Assembly (NCBI GenBank): GCA_963722585.1
Contig: CAVRNU010000046.1
Span: 1-64,000 of the forward strand
Source of the DNA: KBS-96 sp963722585
GTDB lineage: Bacteria > Acidobacteriota > Terriglobia > Bryobacterales > Bryobacteraceae
Direction of reading: 5' to 3'
DNA length: 64,000 bases
The notes beneath the pieces were generated by a model, which saw only the letters and a program-made list of their open reading frames with translations, did not search any database and was not told where the DNA came from. Below, piece by piece: positions 36,546 through 46,774 of the stretch. Position 1 is the first letter of the stretch, and each line of letters begins with the position of its first letter. The position numbers and the translations under genes were made by a program.

Positions 36546-38372
36546 CTAGGCGTCGCTTGGGTTCACGCGATGGGACGGTCGCGCCTGTGATCGGTGGTGG
36601 GCGGGGCTTTCTTCCTTCGTCAGGTTGTGCGCGCTGTTTACGAGTGCTACGTGGGAAAAGGCCTGCGGGAAATTGCCAACCATGCGATGCTTGGCCGGGT
36701 CGTATTGCTCGGAGAGCAATCCTACGTCGTTTCGGAGATTGAGGAGCCTTTCGAACAACTGCTCTGCCTCCTTGTCTCGATGCTGCAAAACATAGTTATC
36801 GACAAGCCAGAAGCTGCAGGCGAGGAACGCGCCCTCATGTCCTTTCAGGCCGTCGACTCGCGATTCGGTCTGGTAGCGCGCGACGAACCCGTCGTGCAGG
36901 AGTTCTTTTTCGATAGCGGCCACTGTTCCGGTGATGCGCGGATCGTCGGGTGGAAGAAACCCGACAAGCGGTAAGAGGAGCAGGCTGGCATCCAGTCTGT
37001 CTGAACCGAAATACTGGACAAACGATCCCAGCCGCTGGTTGAATCCGCGGTCGCAAATCTCGTCATGTATTTGAGCGCGCAGTTTGCGCCATCGATCTAC
37101 GGGACCTTCCAGCTGGAATTCTTCGATTGTTCGCACTGCGCGATCGAACGCCGCCCACGCCATCGCTTTCGAATGGGTGAAATGCCTCGGAACGCCTCGA
37201 ATTTCCCAGATGCCTTGATCCGGCTTATTCCAAATTTGCTCGAGATGCTCAAGAAGGGCGCGTTCGAGCGCCCAACTCGCTTCGGGGTGAGCGAGCCTCG
37301 TGGTTCTCGACTGATAGAGCACGTCGAGTACTTCGCCATAGACATCGAGCTGCACTTGCTCAGAGGCTGCGTTGCCAACGCGCACCGGCTTCGAATTCTC
37401 GTAACCGGCGAGCCAGGGAATTTCAAATTCGATCAATCGCCGGTCGCCGCGCAGCGTGTACATGATCTGCATCTTTTCGGGGCTTCCGGCGACCGCGCGC
37501 AAGAGCCATTCGCGCCAGGCTTTGGCTTCGTCGACAAACCCCGATCCCATGAGGGCGTAGAGAGTAAAAGTGGCATCGCGCAGCCAGCAATACCGATAGT
37601 CCCAGTTGCGTGAACCGCCAATCAGCTCGGGAAGGGACGTGGTGCCCGCAGCGCCGATGCCGCCGCTCGCGTGGTGCGTGAGGGCTTTTAAGGTGATAAG
37701 GGACCGAACGACAGCATCTGAATACTTATGCTGACGCCTGTATCGGTCGGACCACTTGCGCCATTCGCTTGCGACGGATTCTATTGCATGCCGGACGTCG
37801 GGCGACTTCGGAATTTCGCCATATGAACGACCCCACCGCAGAGAGAACGCGACTTCCTCGCCTTCAGCAACGGAGAAATCGGCTACGGTCGTTAGATTCC
37901 GGCCCTCGAGTTCGACGTCGGCCGCAACCAGCAACTGATCGGGACCCGCGACGGCGCGCAGGCGTTTATCAGGCAGACGCGTGACCCAGGGAGCGACCGA
38001 ACCGTGATTGAAGCGGATGATCAAATCCATCTGCATGGGAACCTTGCCACGGGTGCCGCGAACCAGCCGAAGGACTTCGGAGCCGCCGCTGTCCCGCCGC
38101 ATGCAGTCGATCAGAAGTACCGTGCCTTCCGGAGTCGAAAACTCCGTCTCGAGAACCAAAGTCCGATCGCGGTAGCTTCGTCGAACGCGCACCTGTTCGT
38201 GCTTAGGGCCGATCAACCATCGTCCGTTAGTCTCGTCTCCCAGGAGCGCCGCGAAACAAGCATCCGATTCAAGGTTGGGGAAGCCGAGCCAATCGATGGA
38301 CCCGTTCTTTCCCACGAGCGCCATGGTTTCGCAGTTGCCAATGCAGGCGTAGTCTTCTATTAGCTGAGACAC
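36546..38372 (-). CDS. GH15 glucoamylase/trehalase-type glycoside hydrolase
   Basis: A 608-residue cytoplasmic GH15-like enzyme without signal peptide. The N-terminal beta domain opens 'MSQLIEDYACIGNCETMALVGKNGSIDWLGFPNLESDACFAALLGDE', the standard start of this family. The (alpha/alpha)6 barrel has 'TTSLPELIGGSRNWDYRYCWLRDATFTLYAL' with the catalytic-site arginine and aspartate residues, and a second glutamate region 'QGIWEIRG' and 'SHVALVNSAHNL' at the end. Homologues hydrolyse alpha-glucosides, trehalose or glucuronyl glycans. The gene is divergent from a LacI-type regulator 127 bp away, which may control it. Confidence 0.92.
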   Translation of the reverse strand: MSQLIEDYACIGNCETMALVGKNGSIDWLGFPNLESDACFAALLGDETNGRWLIGPKHEQVRVRRSYRDRTLVLETEFSTPEGTVLLIDCMRRDSGGSEVLRLVRGTRGKVPMQMDLIIRFNHGSVAPWVTRLPDKRLRAVAGPDQLLVAADVELEGRNLTTVADFSVAEGEEVAFSLRWGRSYGEIPKSPDVRHAIESVASEWRKWSDRYRRQHKYSDAVVRSLITLKALTHHASGGIGAAGTTSLPELIGGSRNWDYRYCWLRDATFTLYALMGSGFVDEAKAWREWLLRAVAGSPEKMQIMYTLRGDRRLIEFEIPWLAGYENSKPVRVGNAASEQVQLDVYGEVLDVLYQSRTTRLAHPEASWALERALLEHLEQIWNKPDQGIWEIRGVPRHFTHSKAMAWAAFDRAVRTIEEFQLEGPVDRWRKLRAQIHDEICDRGFNQRLGSFVQYFGSDRLDASLLLLPLVGFLPPDDPRITGTVAAIEKELLHDGFVARYQTESRVDGLKGHEGAFLACSFWLVDNYVLQHRDKEAEQLFERLLNLRNDVGLLSEQYDPAKHRMVGNFPQAFSHVALVNSAHNLTKEESPAHHRSQARPSHRVNPSDA

Positions 38373-38499
38373 GACATTCCCACCCAGTCTTCTCTATGAT
38401 GCACAATCGGGACGAGACGCATCAACAGCTCGCGCCATACTACATGATGCCTTTCTTGCCGGCGCTAAACTGTGATCTTAACGATTTAGGTCCAGCGCG

Positions 38500-39612
38500 A
38501 TGCGAGACTCGAGCAATCCGAAGCCGAAGGTTGCGCACCATTCCGTGGGCATCCGAGAGATAGCGCAAGAGCTCGGGATCTCGATCGGTACGGTTGACCG
38601 CGCCCTTCACTCCCGTCCCGGCATTAACCCAATCACGCGTTCGAAAGTGTTGCAGATGGCGCAGACGATGGGCTACCGCCCCAACCTCGCGGCCCGTTAT
38701 CTAAAGTCGAAAAAACAACTTCGCATTTCGGCGCATCTTCCTAAAGAGATTGCCTTCTTCTTCGACGCAGTTAGAGAGGGAATTCTCGAAGCCGCGGCGC
38801 CATTTGAACCTGGAATGCACGTCGAATTTCAGGTCTACCCAAGGCTGGGCGAAGGTGACGCGGAGTTGTTCGAGCATGCGCTGAAAGATGGTACAAGCGG
38901 CATTATTATCTCCCCTGGTTCCCCCGCTGCCATGCGGCAGCTTATCCGCCGCGCGGCTCGTAAGAATGTCCCCGTTGTCTGCGTTGCAACCGATGCGCCG
39001 GGGACGGAGCGGCTTGCCGCGGTGTCGGCGCACGCGTATACGAGCGGCGCGATCGTTGGCGAGTTGTTGTGCCGGACCTTACGAACGGCCGGCAATCTAG
39101 CGGTTGTGACGGGAAGCCTCGAGACCGAAAACCACGCTGATAAGTTGCGAGGGTTCCGGTCGACTGTCAAAACGCTTGGAGCGGGCCGCGAAGTTGTAGC
39201 GGTCATCGAGACGCACGACCAGCCTGAGCCGGCATACGATCAGACTTCTTCGGTGCTGCGAAAGAACCCCGACATTTGCGGAATGTACGTGAGCACGGCC
39301 AACTCTTTGCCGGTTCTGCAGGCAATTGAAGACGCGGGATTGACTGGAAAGATCTCGGTCGTCACGACGGATCTATTCCCGGCACTTGTTCCGATGATTC
39401 GCTCGGGACGTGTGCTCGCAACCGTCAACCAGCGGCCGTTGACGCAGGGGCGGCTGGCGCTTCAAGCGCTCTACCAGTTTCTGGTCGCGGGCAAATGCCC
39501 GCGATCGAACATTACGATTGCCCCGCACATCGTGATGGTGAGCAACCTGGATTTGTTTGCGAGGCAGCTTTCACCCGGAAGCGAGGAGCAGGCGGAAAGC
39601 AGTGTACGATAA
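38500..39612 (+). CDS. LacI-family transcriptional regulator
   Basis: A 370-residue LacI/GalR-type repressor. The HTH is at about residues 15-65: 'VGIREIAQELGISIGTVDRALHSRPGINPITRSKVLQMAQTMGYRPNLAARYL', including the hinge helix. The rest is a periplasmic-binding-like sensor (Peripla_BP_4 type), e.g. 'FFFDAVREGILEAA', 'GTSGIIISPGSPAAMRQLI', 'AVSAHAYTSGAIVGELLCRTL' and 'VTGSLETENHADKLRGF'. The sensor subtype resembles those binding xylose, ribose or allose. By position it should control the divergent GH15 gene and possibly the receptor downstream. No clear palindromic operator could be fixed in the intergenic gap. Confidence 0.9.
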   Translation: MRDSSNPKPKVAHHSVGIREIAQELGISIGTVDRALHSRPGINPITRSKVLQMAQTMGYRPNLAARYLKSKKQLRISAHLPKEIAFFFDAVREGILEAAAPFEPGMHVEFQVYPRLGEGDAELFEHALKDGTSGIIISPGSPAAMRQLIRRAARKNVPVVCVATDAPGTERLAAVSAHAYTSGAIVGELLCRTLRTAGNLAVVTGSLETENHADKLRGFRSTVKTLGAGREVVAVIETHDQPEPAYDQTSSVLRKNPDICGMYVSTANSLPVLQAIEDAGLTGKISVVTTDLFPALVPMIRSGRVLATVNQRPLTQGRLALQALYQFLVAGKCPRSNITIAPHIVMVSNLDLFARQLSPGSEEQAESSVR

Positions 39613-39878
39613 CGGTCATTGTGGGCGGGCCGAGTTGCTATCGCAGGCTATAAACGAGCTGGCGTGGCGTCATTTGCAAGGCATCGGACGCGGATCGAAT
39701 CGGGTTTCCTTGTCGTGTACGTTGACAACCACTCTTCCCTGTGATAACGTTCCGCTCTAGAAACGCGTCGGGGTTCCAAATCTGAAGCTTCCACGCGCAC
39801 AACGGCAGCAAACGCCTGTGCGCTCAGGTTCGCCTAGCTTGCCAGACCCGCACTCGTGTGAAAGGATCTGCGTGCACC

Positions 39879-42800
39879 ATGTCTATCGCGCGATATCTCA
39901 GTCGAATCGTCGTAGCTTCCGCTTGCCTCGCCATGATCTCTGCTTTGCATGCTCAGGTCGACACAGGCACTATCTTAGGAACCGTCCGCGACAATAGCGG
40001 CGCCATCATTCCCAACGCCAAGGTCACGGTTCGCAACGAAGGCACCGATTTCAGCCAGTCCACGACAACCAGCAACGCGGGCACGTTCGTTGTCACTCCG
40101 TTGAAGATCGGCCGGTACAGCGTTGAAGTTGAAAGCGCCGGATTCAAAAAAGAGCTGCGCACGGGCCTCGACTTAAATGTTCAGCAACAGTTGGTTGTCG
40201 ATTTTACTCTTGCGGTCGGCGACGTCTCGAGTGAAGTTGAGGTCACGACCGCCGCTCCTATCCTGCAAACCGAGAGCGGGTCAGTCGGACAAGTCATCAA
40301 TTCCCAGGTGATTAACGACCTTCCGCTGAATGGACGCAATTACACGTTTCTTGCGAGGCTGGTTCCGGGCGCTACAGTCGGCCAGCCTGAAGGACGCGGA
40401 TTGAATGCGAATGGCTGGTTCACGGCGAATGGCACCCGGCCCGCGCAAAACAATTATCTGCTCGACGGAATCGATAACAATACGAACGACATCGACTTTC
40501 TTGCGGGCGCGGCATATGTTGTAAAACCGCCGATTGACGCGATCGGCGAATTCAAACTGCAAACCAGCTCGTTCAGCGCCGAGTTTGGCCGGGCCGGAGG
40601 CGCAGTGCTGAACGCCACCATTAAATCCGGCACCAATCAGTTCCACGGCAGCGCCTGGGAATTTCTGCGCAACGACAAACTCGATGCCACCGACTTCTTT
40701 CTGAATGCTGCGGGCCAGCCTAAAGGCTCGTTCAAGCAAAATCAGTTCGGGGTCACCACCGGCGGCCCGATTGTCAAGAACAAAACATTCTTTTTCGCAG
40801 ATTATGAAGGCACGCGCATTCGGCAAGGCACTCCCGAAACAGGCTATACCGTTCCCACTTTGGCCGAGCGTGATAGCGGCTATACCAATTTCTCGGATCT
40901 TATCGCGCTACAGAGTGGCTCTCTTACGGACGCCACCGGTAAATCGTATCCGCTGGGCACGATCTTCGATCCGGCGACGACACAGAGCATCGGCAATGGG
41001 CAGTACGTGCGCACGCCCTTTCCGGGCAATATTATTCCAGCGAACCGGCTCGATCCGAATGCCGTGAATTTGTTAAACCTGTACCCGGCCCCGACCGGAC
41101 CCGGGTTGCTCAACAATTACAGCGTGAATAGAAACGCCACCACCGACGTGAATCAGTACGATGTCCGTATTGACGAAAATTTCTCAGAAAAGGATCAGCT
41201 CTTCGGCCGCTATAGCTGGTCGCACAGTCCAAGCTACTTCCCGCCGCCATTTAGCGGATATGCGGACGGCGGCTCATACAGTGAAGGGCAACAAAGTGTC
41301 AACACTATGGGCGCCGCTCTTAGCTACACCCACTCGTTCACGCCCACTCTTGTCAACGAGGCTCGCGTAGGATTCAATCGCGAGCACACGACGCGCTCTC
41401 AAGCCTACGCCAATTCCACGACAAACATCCCCGCTCAGTTCGGCATTCAAGGCATTCCGCAACAGCCTGGAAACGGTGGCTTGCCCTATTTGGGCCTGGG
41501 AGATCTCAGTCAACTCGGCTCCACAGAATGGCTAATTGGCGATCGCTACAGCAACACCATCCAGTTCACTGAAAACCTCACGAAGGTTTATAGAAGCCAC
41601 ACATTTAAAGGCGGCTTCGAGGCACAGGGCATTTCAGCTCCCTGGTTGTCTCCGCCGTATTCGCGCGGCGCGTTCGATTTCAATGGGCAGTACACCTCCA
41701 TCCCGAACGTCACCGATAACAGCACGGGCCGCGCTCAGTTTCTGTTGCTCCCCAGTGGTCCAGGAAACATCGGCGGGTCGGACAGTGTCCAGGCTTCGAA
41801 CTTTGGAGACGTTTCCATGACGCGCTCTTACTATGGGGCGTTCTTTCAGGACGACTGGAAGGTAACCCCGAAACTGACTCTTAACCTGGGAGTCCGCTGG
41901 GATTGGTTTAGCCCCACAGGCGAAAAATATTCCGCTCAGGCAAACTTTATACCGGGCGCTCCTGGATCCGCGGAATACATCATCCCCGCCAGCCGCAAAG
42001 GCAATCCGCCACTTTCGCCCAGTTTCACCCAGTTGTTGGGGCAGGATGGAATCAACCTGGTCTACTCGAACGCATACGGCTCAGGCCTAAGCAAAACACA
42101 AAAGGACAATTTCGCGCCACGCTTCGGATTTGCGTATCAGTTCACTCCCAAGTTTGTCGTCCGCGGCGGTTATGGCATCTATTTTGGCTCGTTCGAAAAT
42201 CGCGGTGGCTATCCAAGCCTCGGTTACAGCTACCCATTCCAATACAGCTTTAGCTTCCCGAGCAACAACTCTCAATCGCCCGTTGTCTATCCAAACGGCA
42301 CAATCGCCACTCTCGAAAATGGATTATCCAGCGTCCCATTGAACCCCGTTTCCGTCGATGCCTCGGGGCTCACCCTGCGCGGCATTCAGCTCAATTACAA
42401 AACGCCCTATGTACAGAGCTACAATTTCACGCTGCAATACCAATTGACTTCCGCTGATTCCATCGAAGCCGGATATGTAGCATCGCTCACTCGTCACTTG
42501 GAATCTTTCGTTGGAACAAACAACCAAAGCGTTCTCCTGCCATTGGGCGACAATCCGCAGAACTACGTCCCGTTCCCGGACTTCGCGCGCGGCTCGTCGT
42601 TTGCCGATACGGTGGGAGTATCAAACTATCAGTCGCTGCAAACCAAGTATCAGCGGCGCCTTTCAAACGGACTTACAATGCTGTTCGCCTACACGTACTC
42701 GAAAACGCTAACGGACGCGGGCGATCTCCTCAGTAATGGCGACGTAGGCGGATACCGCGCCCCGGATCTTCCAGGATGGGGCATCCAGAAAGATACAGGA

Positions 42801-43388
42801 CTTGCCGCATTCGACATCCGGCACGCCATCTCGTTCTCCGGGACTTACGATTTGCCGTTCGGCAAAGGCCAAAAATACATGAGCAGCTCGAACCGTGTGG
42901 CGGAATTCATCTTAGGCAACTGGAGTACGAATTGGATTCTCACACTTGACACAGGCCAGCCGCAGGTAATTAATTGCGCTACATCCACTGGCGCCGGAAC
43001 CGGCTGCTTTGCGCTCTACACGGGTGTCGATCCTTACAGTGGACTTCATAACGTCTCGCAATACTACAATCCCGCTGCGTTCCAGACACCCCCTGTCGTG
43101 ACGCAGGTGGGGCAAAGTAATTACGCGCCGCTCGGGGGCGCGAATACGCAGGTCTCCGGACCGCCGCTGCACCGCCTCGATTTCTCGGTGTTCAAAACAT
43201 TCCCGGTAAACGAGCGAATGCGCTTTGAGTTTCGGGCGGAGTCGTTCAACCTAACTAATACGCCGGCATTTTCGCAGCCAACTAACCTGGACTATCTGGA
43301 CACAGCCAACTTCGGCCGCATAACGTCGACACGCGATGCTCCGAACGATCCTCGCGAGCTTCAGTTCGCGCTTAAATTCTATTTTTGA
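39879..43388 (+). CDS. Oar-like TonB-dependent outer-membrane receptor
   Basis: An intact 1,169-residue receptor, with ATG 39879 chosen because the signal peptide 'LSRIVVASACLAMISALHAQ' follows and AAAGGA precedes; a GTG 21 bp upstream is possible. Domains: carboxypeptidase-regulatory 'GTILGTVRDNSGAIIPNAKVTVRNEG', plug with 'LPLNGRNYTFLARLVPGA', 'NNYLLDGIDNNTNDIDFLAG' and 'FGRAGGAVLNATIKSGTNQFHGSAWEFLRNDKLDATDF', and a C-terminal barrel ending 'RELQFALKFYF'. These receptors bring large or complexed nutrients across the outer membrane. Placement after the LacI regulator and before a TPR gene fits a carbohydrate uptake unit, but cargo is unknown. No SusD partner is seen. Confidence 0.92.
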   Translation: MSIARYLSRIVVASACLAMISALHAQVDTGTILGTVRDNSGAIIPNAKVTVRNEGTDFSQSTTTSNAGTFVVTPLKIGRYSVEVESAGFKKELRTGLDLNVQQQLVVDFTLAVGDVSSEVEVTTAAPILQTESGSVGQVINSQVINDLPLNGRNYTFLARLVPGATVGQPEGRGLNANGWFTANGTRPAQNNYLLDGIDNNTNDIDFLAGAAYVVKPPIDAIGEFKLQTSSFSAEFGRAGGAVLNATIKSGTNQFHGSAWEFLRNDKLDATDFFLNAAGQPKGSFKQNQFGVTTGGPIVKNKTFFFADYEGTRIRQGTPETGYTVPTLAERDSGYTNFSDLIALQSGSLTDATGKSYPLGTIFDPATTQSIGNGQYVRTPFPGNIIPANRLDPNAVNLLNLYPAPTGPGLLNNYSVNRNATTDVNQYDVRIDENFSEKDQLFGRYSWSHSPSYFPPPFSGYADGGSYSEGQQSVNTMGAALSYTHSFTPTLVNEARVGFNREHTTRSQAYANSTTNIPAQFGIQGIPQQPGNGGLPYLGLGDLSQLGSTEWLIGDRYSNTIQFTENLTKVYRSHTFKGGFEAQGISAPWLSPPYSRGAFDFNGQYTSIPNVTDNSTGRAQFLLLPSGPGNIGGSDSVQASNFGDVSMTRSYYGAFFQDDWKVTPKLTLNLGVRWDWFSPTGEKYSAQANFIPGAPGSAEYIIPASRKGNPPLSPSFTQLLGQDGINLVYSNAYGSGLSKTQKDNFAPRFGFAYQFTPKFVVRGGYGIYFGSFENRGGYPSLGYSYPFQYSFSFPSNNSQSPVVYPNGTIATLENGLSSVPLNPVSVDASGLTLRGIQLNYKTPYVQSYNFTLQYQLTSADSIEAGYVASLTRHLESFVGTNNQSVLLPLGDNPQNYVPFPDFARGSSFADTVGVSNYQSLQTKYQRRLSNGLTMLFAYTYSKTLTDAGDLLSNGDVGGYRAPDLPGWGIQKDTGLAAFDIRHAISFSGTYDLPFGKGQKYMSSSNRVAEFILGNWSTNWILTLDTGQPQVINCATSTGAGTGCFALYTGVDPYSGLHNVSQYYNPAAFQTPPVVTQVGQSNYAPLGGANTQVSGPPLHRLDFSVFKTFPVNERMRFEFRAESFNLTNTPAFSQPTNLDYLDTANFGRITSTRDAPNDPRELQFALKFYF

Positions 43389-43442
43389 TGTGGTGCAATA
43401 GCTGCTGACCGGAATACCGGCTCGGGATGTACAGCTTGCTTC

Positions 43443-44489
43443 ATGAGACAGCTTGTTTGGCTTAGCCTGTTGGGGTTGTTTCTCGGAGCAGTGCCACACG
43501 AGAGCGCCGAGAATCCCATTCTTGAGAACGCACGGCTCCATCCCGATGATTTCGAAGCCAATCATCGCGCCGGCGAATATCTGATTGCTAATAAGGAGTT
43601 GACCCGCGCCATTCCTTATTTGGAAAGAGCGTGGAAAATCGATCCCGCGAATTACACGAATGGCTACGACCTGGCGCTTGCTTACTTTGAAACTGGAGCG
43701 CCGCAAAAAAGTCGAGACATCATCCAGGCTTTCATGAAGCGTCGAGACCGAGCCGAGTTACACAATCTACTCGCTGGCGTCGAAGAATCAGAAGGTCAAG
43801 TGAACGACGCGGCACGCGAATATGAGACGGCTGCTCGAATGGATCCTTCGGAGAGGAATGTTTTTGACCTGGGCAGCGATCTTATGAAACACAGCGGATT
43901 CGTTCCGGCATTGAAAGTCTTCGAGTTCGGCGTGGGCCGCTACCCGCGGTCGGCTAGGATACGCGTTGGTTTAGGCATCGCATATTATTCCCTAGGGCGG
44001 TACGACGACGCGGTCCAGGCATTGTGCGCAGCGGTGGATCTTGATCCTAAAGACACGAAGGCGCTCGACTTCCTCGGAAAAATGTACGACGTTTCTCCAC
44101 GGTACGCAGAGGAAGTAGCCAAACGCCTGGCACACTTTGCCGCCATTTACCCGGACAACAGCGCCGCCAACTACTATTACGCGCTGAGTTTGCGCAGGCG
44201 CGGCCCGAGCGCGGATAATGCTTCCATACAGCGAGAAGCCGAGACCTACCTGCTTAAGGTAATTCAGCTCAAACCCGATTTCGCCGACGCCCACTTCGAG
44301 CTTGGTTTGCTTTACGAAGAGGAGAAGAGAGATGCTGAAGCCATTCATCAGTACGAGCTCGCTGTAACGGGCCAGCCTGATCTTCTGAAGGCGCACTATC
44401 ATCTGGCGCGGCTGTACCAGAAAAGCGGGCAGGAAATACTTGCTCAAAAAGAATTTGACACAGTGAAAGCGCTGAAGCATGGCCGGTAG
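43443..44489 (+). CDS. Secreted TPR-repeat protein
   Basis: A 348-residue protein with signal peptide 'MRQLVWLSLLGLFLGAVPHESA' and at least six tetratricopeptide repeats, e.g. 'LIANKELTRAIPYLERAWKIDPANYTNGYDLALAYFETG', 'EESEGQVNDAAREYETAARMDPSE', 'GIAYYSLGRYDDAVQALCAAVDLDPKD', 'DAHFELGLLYEEEKRDAEAIHQYELAV' and 'AHYHLARLYQKSG'. TPR arrays mediate protein-protein contacts. The gene begins 54 bp after an Oar-like receptor, a frequent pairing in Acidobacteria. It probably works in the periplasm with that receptor, but no enzymatic role is implied. Confidence 0.88.
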   Translation: MRQLVWLSLLGLFLGAVPHESAENPILENARLHPDDFEANHRAGEYLIANKELTRAIPYLERAWKIDPANYTNGYDLALAYFETGAPQKSRDIIQAFMKRRDRAELHNLLAGVEESEGQVNDAAREYETAARMDPSERNVFDLGSDLMKHSGFVPALKVFEFGVGRYPRSARIRVGLGIAYYSLGRYDDAVQALCAAVDLDPKDTKALDFLGKMYDVSPRYAEEVAKRLAHFAAIYPDNSAANYYYALSLRRRGPSADNASIQREAETYLLKVIQLKPDFADAHFELGLLYEEEKRDAEAIHQYELAVTGQPDLLKAHYHLARLYQKSGQEILAQKEFDTVKALKHGR

Positions 44490-44498
44490 GAGGATTTC

Positions 44499-45254
44499 GT
44501 GGCATCGAGTTCGCGGGTTGCGATTGTAACTGGAGCGGGCAGCGGCATCGGACGCGCGGTCGCCCAAGCCTTACATCAGGACGGCTATCAGCTTGTTCTC
44601 GCCGGGAGACGCTCCGATGCGCTCGAAGCGACCGCCGCCGGTTCTGCAGGAACGGGAAAAATACTTACTGTTCCAACTGACATTACCGATCCCTCTTCCG
44701 TTCGAAGGCTGTTTGAAAAAGCAAAAACGGAACTGGGCCGCGTCGATCTTCTTTTCAACAATGCCGGTATCAACGTGCCGGCCGTGCCTTTGGACGAGCT
44801 CTCTGTCGAGGCGTTACGTGGCATCGTCGATGTGAATCTCACGGGATCGGTTTTGTGCGCGCGCGAAGCGATGAAAGCGATGAAAACGCAAGTTCCGCGT
44901 GGCGGGCGGATCATCAACAACGGATCGGTTTCAGCTTACGCGCCTCGCCCCAACGCGTCGCTTTATACAGCGACCAAACACGCCATCACCGGTCTCACCA
45001 AGTCGATTCTGCTGGATGGAAGAGCCTTCGATATTGCTTGTGGCCAGATCGACATCGGCAACGCGGTCACCGAGATGACAGACAGGATGGAGAGCGGCGT
45101 TTTACAAGCCAGTGGAACTTTAGCTGTCGAGGCTCGCATGGACGTTGCCTATGTAGCGCGCGCCGTGGTCTTCATGGCAAGCCTTCCGCTAGACGTGAAC
45201 ATACCTTTCATGACGATCATGGCCACAAAAATGCCGTTGTACGGCCGAGGTTAG
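44499..45254 (+). CDS. Short-chain dehydrogenase/reductase
   Basis: A 251-residue classical SDR starting at GTG 44499 with AGGAGG 5-10 bases before it. The cofactor motif is 'VTGAGSGIGRAVAQALHQ' and 'NNAGINVPA' follows. Catalytic residues are Ser in 'NNGSVSAYAP' and Tyr-x-x-x-Lys in 'LYTATKHAITGL'. 'RRS' after strand 2 ('LAGRRSDAL') suggests preference for NADP(H). It reduces or oxidises an unidentified hydroxyl/carbonyl compound. The gene sits 9 bp after the TPR gene and is likely in the same transcript; its stop converges with the porin gene's 3' end. Confidence 0.92.
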   Translation: MASSSRVAIVTGAGSGIGRAVAQALHQDGYQLVLAGRRSDALEATAAGSAGTGKILTVPTDITDPSSVRRLFEKAKTELGRVDLLFNNAGINVPAVPLDELSVEALRGIVDVNLTGSVLCAREAMKAMKTQVPRGGRIINNGSVSAYAPRPNASLYTATKHAITGLTKSILLDGRAFDIACGQIDIGNAVTEMTDRMESGVLQASGTLAVEARMDVAYVARAVVFMASLPLDVNIPFMTIMATKMPLYGRG

Positions 45255-45267
45255 CCGGGCATTAGCG

Positions 45268-46738
45268 TCAGAAGCGGTATAGGAACTCTAGGTAGCCAAA
45301 CTTTCCGTCCTTACCCTTCGGGTAAATCTCCTCCATTACCGCTAGGCCTTGGGCGTAACCGATATAGCCGGTGAGCGTCAGACTCGGGTTGAGCCGGTAA
45401 TCGAGCTGTGTATCGTAAAGATTCGCCAGTGACCGGCGTCCCGACGTGGAGCGTCCTGTGTAGCCGAACGTCCAGGGTTGGAACGCGCCGCCGCCACTGT
45501 ACCAGAGATCGTTCGCATTGGTGAGGCGCAAGGAGTGGAACTCGCTTGAGACCGTAACTTTCGGATGCGGCCGCAGCAGCATAATGCCGTAGAGATCTTC
45601 GGTGTTCATCATGTTGAAGAACGGGAAGCGGGCGTAGGGCCGCGGCGTCGGCAGCATCTGAAAAAACGTTCCGTGAGTGTTGTCGTTGGGATTGCCATCG
45701 CCGGACCCATAAGTGTACCCGCTGCGAAACCAGGGCTTGACCTTCGGCAGTATTTTCGGCTGGAATCCCCCTTCGACATCGAAAGCGCTCGCTCTTTGAG
45801 CCTGAACTCCCCAGCGGCCGGTTTGCACGGCTCCCCAAGCCAGCAGATCCAAGGTGCCGACTTCTGTTTCGAAGGTATGCACCGAGTGTCCCCCGAAGGT
45901 ATTGATTCGGATGTTGTCCAAGTCGGCGCGGCGCACTGCTAAGGGCCGGTTGTCGGTCTTCAGGATGTGGCGGAAATCGTCGTACTCGATGAAGAAGAGC
46001 CGGGTGTCGGCGGCATGGCGGTTACTTCCCCACTGATGCGTGTATGACGCATAGCCGAACCCGATGCGATTCGAGCCCCAGCCGTCAACCTGAAAATACT
46101 CCGTGCGTTGGCACGGCGCCCACAAACGTGAAGTTGTTGTTCGTCGTGTCGTAGGCATAGTGAACGCCGTCGAAGCTTCGGCCCACATCGGAGAATCCGA
46201 AGGTGCCGATCAGACGCTGAGCGATGCGGTCGCGCTTCAGCACGGCCAGCGTGGCGTTCTTGGGGGCTACTTCGCTGCCGTCGCCGAACTCGAATCGCCC
46301 GATTTGCAGGGTGTGTCCCTTATCGCCGGCGAGGCCGTCAAAGCGAAGGTAGAGTTGCTTGGGGAAAATCATGGCGGCGTTCTGGCTTCCTGAATTCGCG
46401 GACACGTAGTTCGAGCCCAGGCCAAGGGCTCCTTGCTGCGCTCCCGTACCGGTCGCGCCGGAGGGCAGGCCCAGCAGAAATGGCACGGCGAATTCGGCAT
46501 TCCAGTCCCAGGTATCGCGGTTTTGGGAGAAGCTGATTCGGAAGATGTTGCCGGAGTACTGGTAGCTATTGTTGCCTGCGGTGGGTTGAAACCAGTCCCA
46601 CAGATAGAGGCGCGAGCGCAGACTTCCAGTCACCGTGACGCCGCCGATTTCGATCGGGTCGGCAGTGTCGGTGGCCGGCGCCTGCGCGCGCAATGAAACG
46701 GCAAGGAGGAGAGCGAATACACTTCGAGTGAGCTTCAT
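45268..46738 (-). CDS. Alginate-export-type outer-membrane porin, frameshifted
   Basis: Two overlapping frames make one barrel protein of about 489 residues. The first runs from 'MKLTRSVFALLLAVSLRAQ' (signal peptide) to 'NNFTFVGAVPT'; after one extra base in the A4 run at 46093-46096 it continues 'VDGWGSNRIGFGYASYTHQWG' to the terminal aromatic 'GYLEFLYRF', as outer-membrane beta barrels end. Blocks such as 'LYLRFDGLAGDKGHTLQIGRFEFGDG' and 'DVGRSFDGVHYAY' are those of the Alginate_exp family. It is the last gene of the nitrite operon, 36 bp after the channel gene, so it may let nitrate or nitrite through the outer membrane. Confidence 0.82.
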
Positions 46739-46774
46739 GTCTGAAAGTCCTTTGGCGTCGGAAATTTGTTGGCT